The notes under the pieces are model-generated. The model was not told the DNA's origin, did not search any database, and saw nothing but the letters and a program-made list of their open reading frames with translations. Source: Pseudomonadota bacterium (GTDB lineage Bacteria > Pseudomonadota > Gammaproteobacteria > Acidiferrobacterales > UBA6901). From it: 33,920 nucleotides of DNA. Shown here in pieces: positions 21,671-30,710 of this stretch. The stretch spans positions 1-33,920 of the forward strand of contig JAJYCY010000017.1 of the NCBI GenBank assembly GCA_021778035.1, written 5' to 3'. The first letter of the stretch is position 1, and every line of letters starts with the position of its first letter. The position numbers were made by a program, and so were the translations under genes.

Positions 21671-23548
21671 TCAGCGGCGCGGCGGCGCGTAGCGCACGGT
21701 GAAGAACACCGATCGCGTCGGCGTGTTGTATCCGGAGACCAGCTGGTAGTGCTGATCGAAGACATTGTTCAGGCGTGCTTCAGCCGTCCACGATCGCGAT
21801 ACGGGCCAGGCGCCGAACAGGTCCATCACCGCGTAACCGGGAACACTGATGGTTCCATAGGTGATGTTGCTGATGTCGGCGTGATCCGATGCCGCGAACA
21901 GCTCGGCGCCGAGGTTTTCGTGACGCGCAAAGGAACGTTCCAGCATCATGTACAGCTTTCTCTGCGGGCGGCGCAGCAGGTATTGGCCGGTGATGGCATC
22001 GACGGCCTTCTGCAGCGTCGCATTGGATGTGTAATACCATGGTCCGTGGCGCCATGAATAATCCAGTTCCAGGCCGCGGATGCTTGCCTTGTCAATATTG
22101 ATGGCCTGGTCATTGACACCACTGAAATCGATCAGGTTGCTGATGCGCGTGTAATAGACGCTGGCACCGAGGCGCTGCCCGGTGGTGATGAGATAGTGGG
22201 TCCCGATCTCGGTGCTGCGGGATGTCTCGGGACGCAGATTCGGATTCCCGGCGAAAAAGCCGCTGTAGCCCGGGCTGAAAAGCTCGTTGAAATCCGGAGC
22301 CCGGAACGCGGTACCGTAGGATGCGTACCACCGCCACGCCGGATCCACCTTCCAGCCCCAGCCGACCTGGCCGGTGGTGTGGCCGCCGAAGCGGCTGTGC
22401 TGGTCCTGGCGCAGCCCGAACTGAAGCTGCTGGCTTCCAATCCGGCTGAGAAGATCGGCAAACACGGCGTTGTCGTGCACCGAATCGGAGTAGGTCACGG
22501 CATTCGTGATGTCGTTTGAAAATCCATCATCGTTGACGAAGCTGTATCCGACCGACAGCAGATTGTGTTGTCCGAGGCTGAGATCGTGCTGCCAGTCGAT
22601 CGAATTGCGGTGAGTGCTGATCTCGGACAGGTCGCTGCCGTAGGTGTCGAGGTTCACCGTTGCATTGCCTATGCTCAGTGTCTGTACCCAGCTTGGAGCG
22701 GTAACATCTTTCAGGCGCAGATTCACGATACGGTTCTCGCCATGGCTGGAGCTTCCGGCCGGATCGAACTGGGTGTCGTCAAGCGTATCCCAGGCCGTCA
22801 GACCGACCGACGCGTCTGTTCCGAGCGGGGCACGCAGACCTGCAGTGATGCTGTGCTGCTGGTAGCCATCGTTCTGCGGGCTGTAGAGAAAAGGGCCGGC
22901 GGAAGGATTGGTCGCCGGAAAACCGGTGGCGCCGCGGTATGAAGCGTCGGCGAATACCCGGATGCGGCCGGAAGTTCCGTCGCCGATCTCCGCGCCGTGC
23001 GTACCGAAGCTGCCAAGCCTGAAGCTTGCCACCGGACCACGGGGCTTCCGTGTGAAGATCTGTATCACTCCCCCGATCGCATCCGATCCGTACAGGGTTG
23101 CCCGCGGGCCGCGCACGATCTCAATGCGCTCGATCTGGGATGGATCCAGGTTCTCCCAGGCAAAGTCCCCGCTGGTACTATCGGCGGCGCGCACGCCATC
23201 GATCAGCACCAGCACGTGGTTGGAGTTTGTTCCCCGCAGAAAAATGCTCGTCTGGGCGCCGGGCCCGCCGGTACGGGCGATGTCGAGGCCGGCCACGGAA
23301 CGCAGCAGCTGGACCATGTCGGTGGCCTGGGTGCGTTCGATGTCCTTGCGCGTGATTACCGTTACGGAGGCAAGCGCCTGGTTTTCAGTCTGGGCAACAC
23401 GTGATGCGGTTACGATCACCGGGCTGGAGGATGGCACTCCGGTGTCGGCGAGGACTGGGGCAGAGGCAACGGTCAGTATTATCCCGGACAGGACCGGGCT
23501 CCAGGTCTTGACAGGCAAGCTGTGCTCCCGCGCACCCACCGTGCGCAA
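21671..23548 (-). CDS. btuB: TonB-dependent outer-membrane cobalamin receptor BtuB
   Basis: 625 residues from ATG 23548. A TTG at 23518 with GGGAG upstream would give a more usual signal peptide (VKTWSPVLSGIILTVASAPVLA) and may be the real start. The Ton box region is SPVIVTASRVAQ. The plug follows (ASVTVITRKDIERTQATDMVQLLRSVAGLDI, then SIFLRGTNSNHVLVLIDGVR, IERIEIVRGPRATLYGSDAIGGVIQIFTRK). A ~480-residue beta barrel ends in SVFFTVRYAPPRR, with an aromatic-rich last strand. BtuB takes vitamin B12 across the outer membrane using TonB energy. The cobalamin riboswitch directly upstream confirms the substrate class. Confidence 0.95.
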   Translation of the reverse strand: MRTVGAREHSLPVKTWSPVLSGIILTVASAPVLADTGVPSSSPVIVTASRVAQTENQALASVTVITRKDIERTQATDMVQLLRSVAGLDIARTGGPGAQTSIFLRGTNSNHVLVLIDGVRAADSTSGDFAWENLDPSQIERIEIVRGPRATLYGSDAIGGVIQIFTRKPRGPVASFRLGSFGTHGAEIGDGTSGRIRVFADASYRGATGFPATNPSAGPFLYSPQNDGYQQHSITAGLRAPLGTDASVGLTAWDTLDDTQFDPAGSSSHGENRIVNLRLKDVTAPSWVQTLSIGNATVNLDTYGSDLSEISTHRNSIDWQHDLSLGQHNLLSVGYSFVNDDGFSNDITNAVTYSDSVHDNAVFADLLSRIGSQQLQFGLRQDQHSRFGGHTTGQVGWGWKVDPAWRWYASYGTAFRAPDFNELFSPGYSGFFAGNPNLRPETSRSTEIGTHYLITTGQRLGASVYYTRISNLIDFSGVNDQAINIDKASIRGLELDYSWRHGPWYYTSNATLQKAVDAITGQYLLRRPQRKLYMMLERSFARHENLGAELFAASDHADISNITYGTISVPGYAVMDLFGAWPVSRSWTAEARLNNVFDQHYQLVSGYNTPTRSVFFTVRYAPPRR

Positions 23549-23642
23549 TCATTATTTTCTGGATATCGGCTGGAACGCGGGAAAGCAGGTCGATCGAACA
23601 CCCGGAGGGTGCGACCGGCTGCCCTCCGCAGCGTTGCCACAT

Positions 23643-23880
23643 GGCTCAGGCCGGTCTCCGGGCTTACGAGCGGTTCATGCGAACCTGGCAAATCACCTTC
23701 CCGCGCCGTGTCCGCAAGTGATGGCCGGACAGCAGTGTACGCAGTGGTTTCTGATTTGCCGCAACTCGATCACCGTTGCGGGGGCAGCGCTGGAATCAGT
23801 TCACGGAACGGTTCCGTGTACATCACCAGCTTCCCGTTTCACCCTGCAGGCATCAGCTTGGCAGGGCACCTGTAGCTTGG
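23643..23880 (-). promoter_or_regulatory. Cobalamin riboswitch in the btuB leader
   Basis: On the minus strand the element begins with ACAGGTGCCC (about 23875), followed by CAGGGTGAAACGGGAAGCTGGTG split across conserved positions (GGTGCC, GGGAA, GGTG). The B12 box GCTGCCCCCGCAACGGT is at 23788-23772. GCGGGAAGGTGATTTG follows, and GTAAGCCCGGAGACCGGCCTG closes at about 23647. All landmark segments are in order over ~238 bases. It should lower btuB expression when adenosylcobalamin is abundant, so the btuB-tonB-adenosyltransferase operon is induced by B12 shortage. The distance to the btuB start is about 95 bases. Confidence 0.95.
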
Positions 23881-24348
23881 CTGCACGATATGCGTGTGGT
23901 CGTACTCTGTCAAGCCTGCCTGCTGGCGTGTCAGCCCAAAGTCCTGATGCCCCCTGTCTCCAAACGGCGCACTTTGGCAAAGCACCACGCAGCCCGGAAA
24001 ATGCCCATCAGCCCCATGCAGGCAGCCCCGAGGTGCTCTTTCAGATCACCGGTGAACGGCACGAGTGAGTCCTGTCGAAGTCGCTCGCCGGCCGGTACCG
24101 TCGCGCTGTACCTAATCCGCGCCGGCGGAGCGCCGGCTGCCCTCTGTGCGGTGCACGCAGTACAGTCCGTGATGATGGGGGCCGATGGGTCGACCGTCCC
24201 GCCCCGCCGTCCGCAACAAAGTACCATCTCCCTGATTACCCCCTAGGAAAAGGGGGCATCTCCAGCTTGCGTAAAACGGGGCATTTCCCTGTATGGATTG
24301 ACCGCCTGCCAACGCTGCCGCTGCGGCCGCGGGCACAACGGGTCGGTG
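23881..24348. other. Gap between the GGDEF/EAL gene and the riboswitch
   Basis: About 470 bases without a gene I can support; one minus-strand open frame (23931-24227) has no recognisable motif. CCCCCT (24239-24244) and AGGGGG (24251-24256) could form a weak hairpin downstream of the GGDEF/EAL gene. The btuB promoter must lie in this segment, upstream of the riboswitch. Confidence 0.45.
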
Positions 24349-26838
24349 TCAGTGCAGGATCTCAGGCAGGCCGAGATACCAGCCTTGGGCGTTGCGAATA
24401 CCCATTTCCAGCAGGGCGTCGCGAGTGTCCTCGTTTTCCACGCTCTCGGCGATGGTCTCCATGCCGAAGGAGGTGGCGAGTTCATGGATGTGTTCGACAA
24501 TCTTGCGGTCAGATTCGTGGTCCAGCATGCCGCGCACGAAGGCGCCTTCGATCTTGAGGAACTCGGGGCGGAAAAGATTCAGGAAGTGATAGGTCGAGTA
24601 TCCGCTGCCGAAATCATCGAGCGCGAGTTTGCATCCCAGGCGTCGCAGCGCCTGGATGTCGGCAAGCAGGGTATCGGTAATCGCAACGTTTTCGCGTTCA
24701 GTGATCTCGATGACGATCGACTTGCCCGCCTGGCAGGACGGACCGACGAGCTCCTCAAGCTGCGTGACAAAACCGCGGTCATTGAACGAGCTTGGATCCA
24801 GGTTGAGGAACAGGCCGTAGCCGGCGGGAGCGAGCCGCAGCGCATGCGCGATGATGTGCAGGTCTATCTCACGCGTAAGCCCGAGTTCCTCGGCGACAGT
24901 GATGAAATCACCAGCCTTGATTGTTGCCCCTCCGTGCTGCATGCGTGCCAGAGCTTCATAGGCGATCGGTTTGCCGGTGCGGATGTCGCATATCGGCTGG
25001 AACGCTGGCATGAGATGACCCTGTTCCAGGGCATTTCGCAGCTGGAATCCCTGGCTGAAGATCGACATGAGCGCGCGGCTGATGTCCGGAGACAGGACTT
25101 CGACACGGTTGCGCCCCCGGCGCTTGCTGTGATAAAGCGCGACATCCGCCGCACTGACCAGATCCTGGGCCTTCTGGCCGTGGGTGGGGGCTTCCGCCAC
25201 GCCGATGCTGCATTGAAGCTGTATATGGCCAACCGGCAGGTTGATGTAGGTACTATTGATTGCGGCGTGCAGTTTTTCGGCGATGCTGGTGGCGTCGCCG
25301 ATGGAGGTATTCTTCAGCACCATGGCAAATTCATCGCCTGCCAGCCGCGCAATGTAGTCATTGCGCCTGATGGTTTTCTTCAGCAGACCGGAAATAGCCC
25401 GCAGCGCATTATCCCCCGCCGGATGGCCGTAGGTGTCATTGATGAACTTGAATCCGTCAAGGTCGACGATCAGCAGGCAGACCGACTGTTTTCGCGGCAG
25501 GTGTTCGGCAAGGATGGCTTCAAGCTGGGTGTCAAAGTGGCGCCGGTTGTAGAGGCCGGTCAGCGGGTCGGTGACCGAAAGGTAATACAGGTCGTCCTGG
25601 TACTTGGTTAGCAGCCGGTTGAGCTCGACACTCTGCGTGATGTCCCCGAGGGTGCCGATGACTCCGATGAACTGGCCCGAGGCGTCGTGCTGGGCATCCG
25701 CATCGAGATGCACCCACAGGTGCTTGCCGGCTGCACTGCGCAGGCAGATCTCGCGGTTTTTTTCCCGCATATGGGGCAGGTTCTGCGCGCTGAAATCGGC
25801 GGCCACCTTCTTTTCCATTACGAAGTCGGCGAACGGCCGGCCAAGCGCATCCTCCAGCCTGAGTCCCGTAAGCGTCTCCCATGCCGGATTGAGAAAACTG
25901 ATGTTGCCGTCTTGGTCGAGCTCGAAAAGGATCTCGTGCATGCCGTTCACGAGCGTGCGCAGGCGGTTTTCGCTGTGCTCCAGCAGCTCGCGGGTCTCTT
26001 CGAGATTGCGGATGTAGTGCCGCATGGCGGCAGAGCTGTCGGCAAACGCATGGTTCAGTTCCTGCAGCTCGCGGCTTCCGGATTCAATCAGCGTCACCTT
26101 CGGGGCCCAGTTTCCGCGCGACATCTGACGGGCTATCTCGGTCAGGGGCTTGAGCGGCGCGGTGAAGCGGCCGAGCAGAGAATAGGTCAATGCCAGGGTT
26201 GCTCCCAGCACTGCCGCCAGGAACAGGACGCTGCTGAGCAACAGTTTGTAGGCCCCCTCATTGAGCGCACGGTTCGACAGTACGAGCTGCAGCGCCAGGC
26301 GGGGCTGCCCGGACAGTCCAAGGGGTACGGCGACGGTGCGCTCGCCGCCGATGCCGGTCAGAAGGCGGGCGAGATAATCCGGGGCGCCTGGCAAGGATCC
26401 CTGCTGGTAAAGGATTTTTCCATTGCCGGAAATGATCCGGGCGGCGGCAATCTGGGGTGCGCCGGCCAGTCTGCGCAGAACCTGGTTGATAGCGGCGGAA
26501 TCATGTTTTTCGGCGAACTGGCGCAGTGCGCCTGTCTCGATCATTGCCAGTCCGCTTCCGGCCCGTGCCTGTGTCTGTGCCTCGAGAGCAGTGAAGCGTG
26601 CGCTGAGATAGGCCAGGACAACGAGCGCACTGAGCGTGATCAGTACCGAAAGCGTCAGTGCCAGCCGTGTACGGAGAGATGCCGGAAAACGCCAGCGACG
26701 GGCGCGGAGAAGAAGCGGCAGGAGCAAGCGGTGGTAAAGACGGCCTTCCGCCAGGGGCTGGCGGCCGGACCCGGAATTTGGTCGTTCGGACACGGGTTTG
26801 AAGTATACATGAATTGCCCCCGCGTCCAACCCTCTCAT
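24349..26838 (-). CDS. Membrane-bound HAMP-PAS-GGDEF-EAL c-di-GMP enzyme
   Basis: 829 residues. TM1 is at about 59-80, a ~115-residue periplasmic sensor at 81-195, TM2 at about 198-222, HAMP at about 223-275, and PAS at about 292-405 (ILFELDQDGNISFLNPAWETLTG). GGDEF is at about 418-585 with RLAGDEF (AGDEF at 500-504, an accepted active variant) and an intact RRND inhibitory site five residues before it. EAL runs at about 595-829 with YEALARM, LFLNLDPSSFNDR, EITERE and LDDFGSGYS. Both catalytic centres look functional, so it may make and degrade c-di-GMP in response to a periplasmic signal. Its ATG overlaps the btuD TGA (ATGA), making it the last gene of the HAD-btuC-btuD operon; GTG 26793 is an alternative start. 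Confidence 0.95.
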   Translation of the reverse strand: MRGLDAGAIHVYFKPVSERPNSGSGRQPLAEGRLYHRLLLPLLLRARRWRFPASLRTRLALTLSVLITLSALVVLAYLSARFTALEAQTQARAGSGLAMIETGALRQFAEKHDSAAINQVLRRLAGAPQIAAARIISGNGKILYQQGSLPGAPDYLARLLTGIGGERTVAVPLGLSGQPRLALQLVLSNRALNEGAYKLLLSSVLFLAAVLGATLALTYSLLGRFTAPLKPLTEIARQMSRGNWAPKVTLIESGSRELQELNHAFADSSAAMRHYIRNLEETRELLEHSENRLRTLVNGMHEILFELDQDGNISFLNPAWETLTGLRLEDALGRPFADFVMEKKVAADFSAQNLPHMREKNREICLRSAAGKHLWVHLDADAQHDASGQFIGVIGTLGDITQSVELNRLLTKYQDDLYYLSVTDPLTGLYNRRHFDTQLEAILAEHLPRKQSVCLLIVDLDGFKFINDTYGHPAGDNALRAISGLLKKTIRRNDYIARLAGDEFAMVLKNTSIGDATSIAEKLHAAINSTYINLPVGHIQLQCSIGVAEAPTHGQKAQDLVSAADVALYHSKRRGRNRVEVLSPDISRALMSIFSQGFQLRNALEQGHLMPAFQPICDIRTGKPIAYEALARMQHGGATIKAGDFITVAEELGLTREIDLHIIAHALRLAPAGYGLFLNLDPSSFNDRGFVTQLEELVGPSCQAGKSIVIEITERENVAITDTLLADIQALRRLGCKLALDDFGSGYSTYHFLNLFRPEFLKIEGAFVRGMLDHESDRKIVEHIHELATSFGMETIAESVENEDTRDALLEMGIRNAQGWYLGLPEILH

Positions 26839-27596
26839 GCAGGAACAAACATGCGGTCTCCGGCACTGCCCGCCAGACGGAAGGAACAGCCGTAAATCTG
26901 CTCAAGGACCGCGGTATCGAGAATCTCGTCGAGGCGCCCCTGGCGATACCCGCCCTCGGTGAGCAGCAGTCCGTGGCTGCAGAAGCGGGTCGCCAGATTG
27001 ACGTCATGAAGCACCATGACAGTCAGATGACCAGGACGGCGGGAACGGGCGGCAAACAGGCCGAGTACCTGCATCTGGTGGCGCAGGTCGAGATGGTTGG
27101 TCGGTTCATCGAGCAGGCAGAGGGGAGGGTCCTGCGCGAGCAGCGCCGCGATCTCCACCCGCCGCCGTTCCCCGCCGGAGAGGGTCGCCAGCGGTCGTGC
27201 CGCGAATGCCCCGAGGTCCATCGCCGCCAGCGCTGCGGCGGCGATGCGGTAATCGGCCGCAGTCTCCCATCCCCATGCCCGTAGGTGCGGATGGCGTCCG
27301 GTCAGCACGGTCTGCATGACATCGGCGGCGAGTCCCGGTTCGGGATCCTGCAGCAGCAGGCCACGCCTGCGCGCCACAGCCCGCGGCCGCAGCGAACGCA
27401 GGTCGCGTCCCTCCAGCAGTACTGACCCGCGGTCCGGAGCGCGGAGACCCGCCAGCGCGTGCAGCAGCGTAGTCTTGCCGCTGCCGTTGGCGCCGAGGAT
27501 GGCCCAGGTCTCGCCGCTGCCCATCGCCAGGTCGAGGCCGGTGCACAGCCGCCTGTCGCCGGCGTCAAGGCCGAGGCCTCTGGCTTCCAGAAGCAT
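26835..27596 (-). CDS. btuD: Cobalamin ABC transporter ATPase BtuD
   Basis: 253 residues from ATG 27596. It has Walker A GANGSGKTT, Q-loop LLLQDPEPG, signature LSGGERRRVEIAALLAQDP, Walker B LCLLDEPTNHLD and H-loop VLHDVNLA. The sequence is of the FecE/BtuD/heme subgroup of ATPases. Its ATG overlaps the btuC stop by one base (TGATG) and its TGA overlaps the start of the GGDEF/EAL gene. It should energise B12 import through BtuC, receiving B12 from BtuF encoded 7 kb away on the other strand. Substrate choice is inferred from the B12 neighbourhood; iron-siderophore ATPases look alike. Confidence 0.9.
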   Translation of the reverse strand: MLLEARGLGLDAGDRRLCTGLDLAMGSGETWAILGANGSGKTTLLHALAGLRAPDRGSVLLEGRDLRSLRPRAVARRRGLLLQDPEPGLAADVMQTVLTGRHPHLRAWGWETAADYRIAAAALAAMDLGAFAARPLATLSGGERRRVEIAALLAQDPPLCLLDEPTNHLDLRHQMQVLGLFAARSRRPGHLTVMVLHDVNLATRFCSHGLLLTEGGYRQGRLDEILDTAVLEQIYGCSFRLAGSAGDRMFVPA

Positions 27597-28567
27597 CACG
27601 GCAGGCGGGCCCGGGTGAGCAGCACCAGAAATGCCGGCACGCCGATCAGTGCCGTGATCACCCCAACCGGCAGTTCCATGGGTGCCACGATGCTCCGCGC
27701 CAGCGTATCGCAAAGGACGAGAAAACTGCCGCCAAGCAGCGCTGAATCAGGTAGCAGGCGCCGGTGATCGGAATCGCCGGCCAGCCGCAGCATGTGCGGA
27801 ATGATGAGTCCAACGAAGCCGATGCTGCCGGCGATCATCACGGCGCTTGCTGTCATCAGGGATGCGAGCAGATAGACTGCGGTGCGCAGAAAGCGGACAT
27901 CCGCTCCAAGCGCCGCGGCAGCGAGCTCGCCGCGGCTATACAGGTTAAGGCCGCGCGCAAGCGGTAGCGCCAGGGCGAGTCCCGTGGCCAGCGCCACGTA
28001 GGCCCAGACGATGTGCCGGGGATACGAAAGATCGCCCATGAGCCAGAACAGCATTCCCTGGATGTCACTCGCTGGCGAAACGGCGAGGAGCAGACTTATG
28101 ACCGCACCCCAGCCGGCCGCGATCACCACACCAGTGAGCAGCAGCCTCGTATGTGTCCAGGGGCCGCGCAGGTGACTCAGTCCGAAGACGGCTGCCATCG
28201 ATGCCAGCGCACCGAGAAATGCATTGAGTTCCGGCCAGGCACCACCGAGTCCGAGCAGCATGGAGGCAAGGGTGGCAACCGATGCGCCGCCGGAAATGCC
28301 GAGCACGTAGGGGTCGGCGAGCGGGTTGCGCAACAGCACCTGGAGCAGGGCGCCGGACAGGGACAGCAGCGCGCCCGTGGCAAACGCGGCTGCCGCGCGC
28401 GGCAGCCGCAGGCGCCACAGAATGGTGATATCCAGCGCCGGGCCATGGCCCCACAGCGCGTGCCACAGTGCCGTCCATCCCAGAGGCACGCTGCCGGTTG
28501 CCGCCGCGAACAGCAGGCTTGCCGGCACCAGTGCAGCCAGAAACGGTGTCACGCCGGCGCGGCGCAT
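27596..28567 (-). CDS. btuC: Cobalamin ABC transporter permease BtuC (FecCD family)
   Basis: 323 residues with about ten membrane segments, the FecCD/BtuC topology. Landmarks are ILWRLRLPRAAAAFATGALLSLSGALLQVLLRNPLADPYVLGISGGAS (R-x-PR, Q-x-xx-NPLA-P-x-LG-x-x-GA), GGxMxWxMGD-like LFWLMGDLSYPR, and IGFVGLIIPHMLRLAGDSDHRRLLPDSALLGGSFLVLCDTLAR, the coupling-helix region. It forms the inner-membrane B12 channel with BtuD. It starts six bases after the upstream HAD gene stop and overlaps btuD. B12 specificity is by context with btuF, btuB and the riboswitch. Confidence 0.92.
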   Translation of the reverse strand: MRRAGVTPFLAALVPASLLFAAATGSVPLGWTALWHALWGHGPALDITILWRLRLPRAAAAFATGALLSLSGALLQVLLRNPLADPYVLGISGGASVATLASMLLGLGGAWPELNAFLGALASMAAVFGLSHLRGPWTHTRLLLTGVVIAAGWGAVISLLLAVSPASDIQGMLFWLMGDLSYPRHIVWAYVALATGLALALPLARGLNLYSRGELAAAALGADVRFLRTAVYLLASLMTASAVMIAGSIGFVGLIIPHMLRLAGDSDHRRLLPDSALLGGSFLVLCDTLARSIVAPMELPVGVITALIGVPAFLVLLTRARLP

Positions 28568-28573
28568 GCGCTG

Positions 28574-29230
28574 TCAGTCCAGGTTCAGGACCGGCCAGCC
28601 GCGTTCGCGGGCGTGGGCAGCAAGCACCGCATCCGGGTTCACGGCAACCGGGTGGTCGACCAGCTCGAGCAGTGCCAGGTCATTGTGTGAGTCACTGTAG
28701 AACCAGCTGCCGGCGAGGTCCTCGTGATGGACAGCCAGCCAGTCGCGCAGCCGCGTCACCTTGCCTTCGCGGTAGCTCGGTACGCCGCTCACCTTTCCGG
28801 TGAACCGGCCGTCCCGCTCTTCAGGTTCGGTGGCGATGAGATTGGGGATGCCGAATTCTCTGGCGATCGGCGCCGTGATAAAGCGGTTGGTGGCAGTGAT
28901 GATCAGCAGTGTGTGTCCCTGGATCCGGTGGCGTTCGACCAGAGCGCGCGCCGCCGGCCCGATGAGCGGCAGTATCTTGGTATGCAGAAAATCCCTGCGC
29001 CAGTCCTCGAGTACCGGACGCGTGAACTGCGCCAGGGGCTTGAGCTGGTGCTGTTCCAGGAATTCGAATATGTCCAGTGTTCCGTCCAGGTAGGCCTGGT
29101 AATAGCGGTTGTTTTCCAGCGCGAACTGTTCGCTGTCGACTGCCTCGCGCTCGACCAGGAATTCGCCCCAGGCGTGGTCGCTGTCGCCATGCAGCAGGGT
29201 GTTGTCGAGATCGAACATCGCGAGTGTCAA
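28574..29230 (-). CDS. HAD-superfamily hydrolase, SerB-like (HAD-IB)
   Basis: 218 residues from TTG 29230, chosen for AAGGAG six bases upstream. Motif I is FDLDNTLL (nucleophile Asp7, Asp9), motif II TAT in LLIITATNRFITAPIA, and motifs III/IV are GKVTRL and YSDSHNDLALLELV. A helical cap of the phosphoserine-phosphatase type lies between motifs I and II (YYQAYLDGTLDIFEFLEQHQL). Substrates of this branch include phosphoserine, lysophospholipids and small phosphorylated metabolites; it is not a certain SerB. From memory, a close homologue sits beside rppH in pseudomonads, as here (divergent). It also heads the btuCD operon, so a B12-related role is possible but unproven. Confidence 0.9.
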   Translation of the reverse strand: MTLAMFDLDNTLLHGDSDHAWGEFLVEREAVDSEQFALENNRYYQAYLDGTLDIFEFLEQHQLKPLAQFTRPVLEDWRRDFLHTKILPLIGPAARALVERHRIQGHTLLIITATNRFITAPIAREFGIPNLIATEPEERDGRFTGKVSGVPSYREGKVTRLRDWLAVHHEDLAGSWFYSDSHNDLALLELVDHPVAVNPDAVLAAHARERGWPVLNLD

Positions 29231-29435
29231 GCGCAGCTCCTTGTCGGGTGGTCTGCTTTGCCGGGCCGGGGCGCCAAGGATAGCAGGCGTATGCGCTGTT
29301 GCCGAAGGCTTTTCCCCGTGCTCTGGCAGATTGCCGCAATTCAGCGGTCAGCGATGCATTGCCGCTGGCCGCGGATCGTGGAAAAATCCGGACATTATCC
29401 TTTATAGAGCAACCTGCACATGCCCCTGATCCGAT

Positions 29436-29918
29436 ATGATCGATGAAAACGGTTACCGGCCTAATGTGGGAATCATCCTGTGTAACGGTGACGACCGCGT
29501 GTTCTGGGCGCGGCGGTCGAGCCAGGATGGTTGGCAGTTCCCGCAGGGTGGCATCAAGCGCAGCGAGACTGCCGAGCAGGCCCTGTTCCGCGAGCTGCGG
29601 GAGGAGATCGGACTGGACCGCGACCATGTCCAGCTGATCGGCCGCACGCGCGACTGGCTGCATTACGATATTCCCCGGCGCTATCTGCGTACCGCGCGCC
29701 ATACCCAGTTCCGCGGCCAGAAGCAGATCTGGTTTCTGCTCAGGCTGGTGGCGCAGGACGAAAACGTCCGGCTGGACACGACCGAAGACCCGGAATTCGA
29801 CTCATGGCGCTGGGTTGATTACTGGAGTCCGCTCGACAACATTGTTGAATTCAAGCGCCGGGTCTATGAGCAGGCGCTGACCGAGCTCGCGCCGCTCCTG
29901 TCCGGAACATCCGGGTGA
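29436..29918 (+). CDS. rppH: RNA pyrophosphohydrolase RppH
   Basis: 160 residues, matching the family. [17 protein letters not shown] is the near-invariant RppH start, WQFPQGGI is the conserved RNA-binding stretch, and the Nudix box is [23 protein letters not shown] (G-x5-E-x7-REUxEExGU) with all catalytic Glu residues present. [10 protein letters not shown] and [12 protein letters not shown] close the domain. RppH removes pyrophosphate from the 5' end of transcripts and starts RNase E-dependent mRNA decay. No strong ribosome-binding site precedes ATG 29436. It is divergent from the HAD hydrolase and its TGA overlaps the GTG of the next gene (GTGA), so the pair is translationally coupled. Confidence 0.97.
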   Translation: MIDENGYRPNVGIILCNGDDRVFWARRSSQDGWQFPQGGIKRSETAEQALFRELREEIGLDRDHVQLIGRTRDWLHYDIPRRYLRTARHTQFRGQKQIWFLLRLVAQDENVRLDTTEDPEFDSWRWVDYWSPLDNIVEFKRRVYEQALTELAPLLSGTSG

Positions 29919-30535
29919 TCGACAGGCTTCTCGATCTTCCGGGCCGCAGCGTCTATCGCCTGCATGGAAGTGGCGCCGCGGCGACGGTCTATTATCTCGC
30001 GGATGATGCTGCCGGCGGCGTCCTCATCAATACACCCCGCTACGATGCGCAGCTCGAGGCCCGTCTTGCTGCCCTCGCACCGGTGCGGTTCCTGTTTTTC
30101 CCGAGCCATTTCGGAGCCTGCGATGTCGATCTCTGGCGCGCGGCGACCGGGGCCGAAAGCCTGGCGTTTGCCGCTGAGACCGGATCCATTGCCGGAACAG
30201 TGGACATCGTGCTCGAACGCCAGAGCAAGCTTACGCGCACGATCGACCTGCTGCCCATGCCCGGGCGTACCGCCGGCAACGCCGTGTTGCATGCCCGCAA
30301 TCTGCCAGGTGTGGTGTTTTTCGGACCGGCGCTCACTCCTGGCGGGTCCGGCTGGCCGGCGCTCGTCCGGCAGCCAGATGATCATTCGTATGAAAACCGA
30401 CTGTTTGGCTGTCTCGCCCTGCAGGACCTGGACTTTGCCTATGCCTTTACCGATGTTTTCGTGGAAGGCATGACCTGCTTCGGTCCTGGCGCCTCGCGCG
30501 CCATCCGGCAGGAACTTGAACGTGTTCTGGCCTGA
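29915..30535 (+). CDS. Metallo-beta-lactamase-fold protein lacking zinc ligands
   Basis: 206 residues from GTG 29915, overlapping the rppH stop (GTGA). The strand order resembles an MBL fold: [30 protein letters not shown] (first beta sheet), [32 protein letters not shown] where the HxHxDH motif should be, then [32 protein letters not shown] in place of the PGHTPGS...GD motif. The zinc-binding His and Asp residues are mostly absent ([15 protein letters not shown]). If the fold assignment is right, this is a non-catalytic or metal-free member. Coupling to rppH suggests, without proof, a role in RNA metabolism. A completely different fold cannot be excluded. Confidence 0.7.
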   Translation: MIDRLLDLPGRSVYRLHGSGAAATVYYLADDAAGGVLINTPRYDAQLEARLAALAPVRFLFFPSHFGACDVDLWRAATGAESLAFAAETGSIAGTVDIVLERQSKLTRTIDLLPMPGRTAGNAVLHARNLPGVVFFGPALTPGGSGWPALVRQPDDHSYENRLFGCLALQDLDFAYAFTDVFVEGMTCFGPGASRAIRQELERVLA

Positions 30536-30710
30536 GCAGGCTTGAAACAGCCATTGGCCCATTTGCGCGCTGCTTGCGTTTCCAGGGCGGTTGCGGCGGA
30601 ACCGACGGATACTGCAGGGTGGCTGCGGCGGATGGCGGGCCTGCTGCAGTGTCCGGTCCGCGATGTGTTCCGCAGTGGCACATGCCGTGCCACGGGCGCC
30701 AGGTGATCCC

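Noticed and set aside
23931-24227. 98-residue minus-strand frame between the GGDEF/EAL gene and the riboswitch
   Set aside because: No domain or clear ribosome-binding site; this segment more likely carries the btuB promoter.
25687-26895. 402-residue plus-strand open frame opposite the GGDEF/EAL gene
   Set aside because: The opposite strand encodes TM, HAMP and PAS domains with conserved motifs; this frame has none and no ribosome-binding site.
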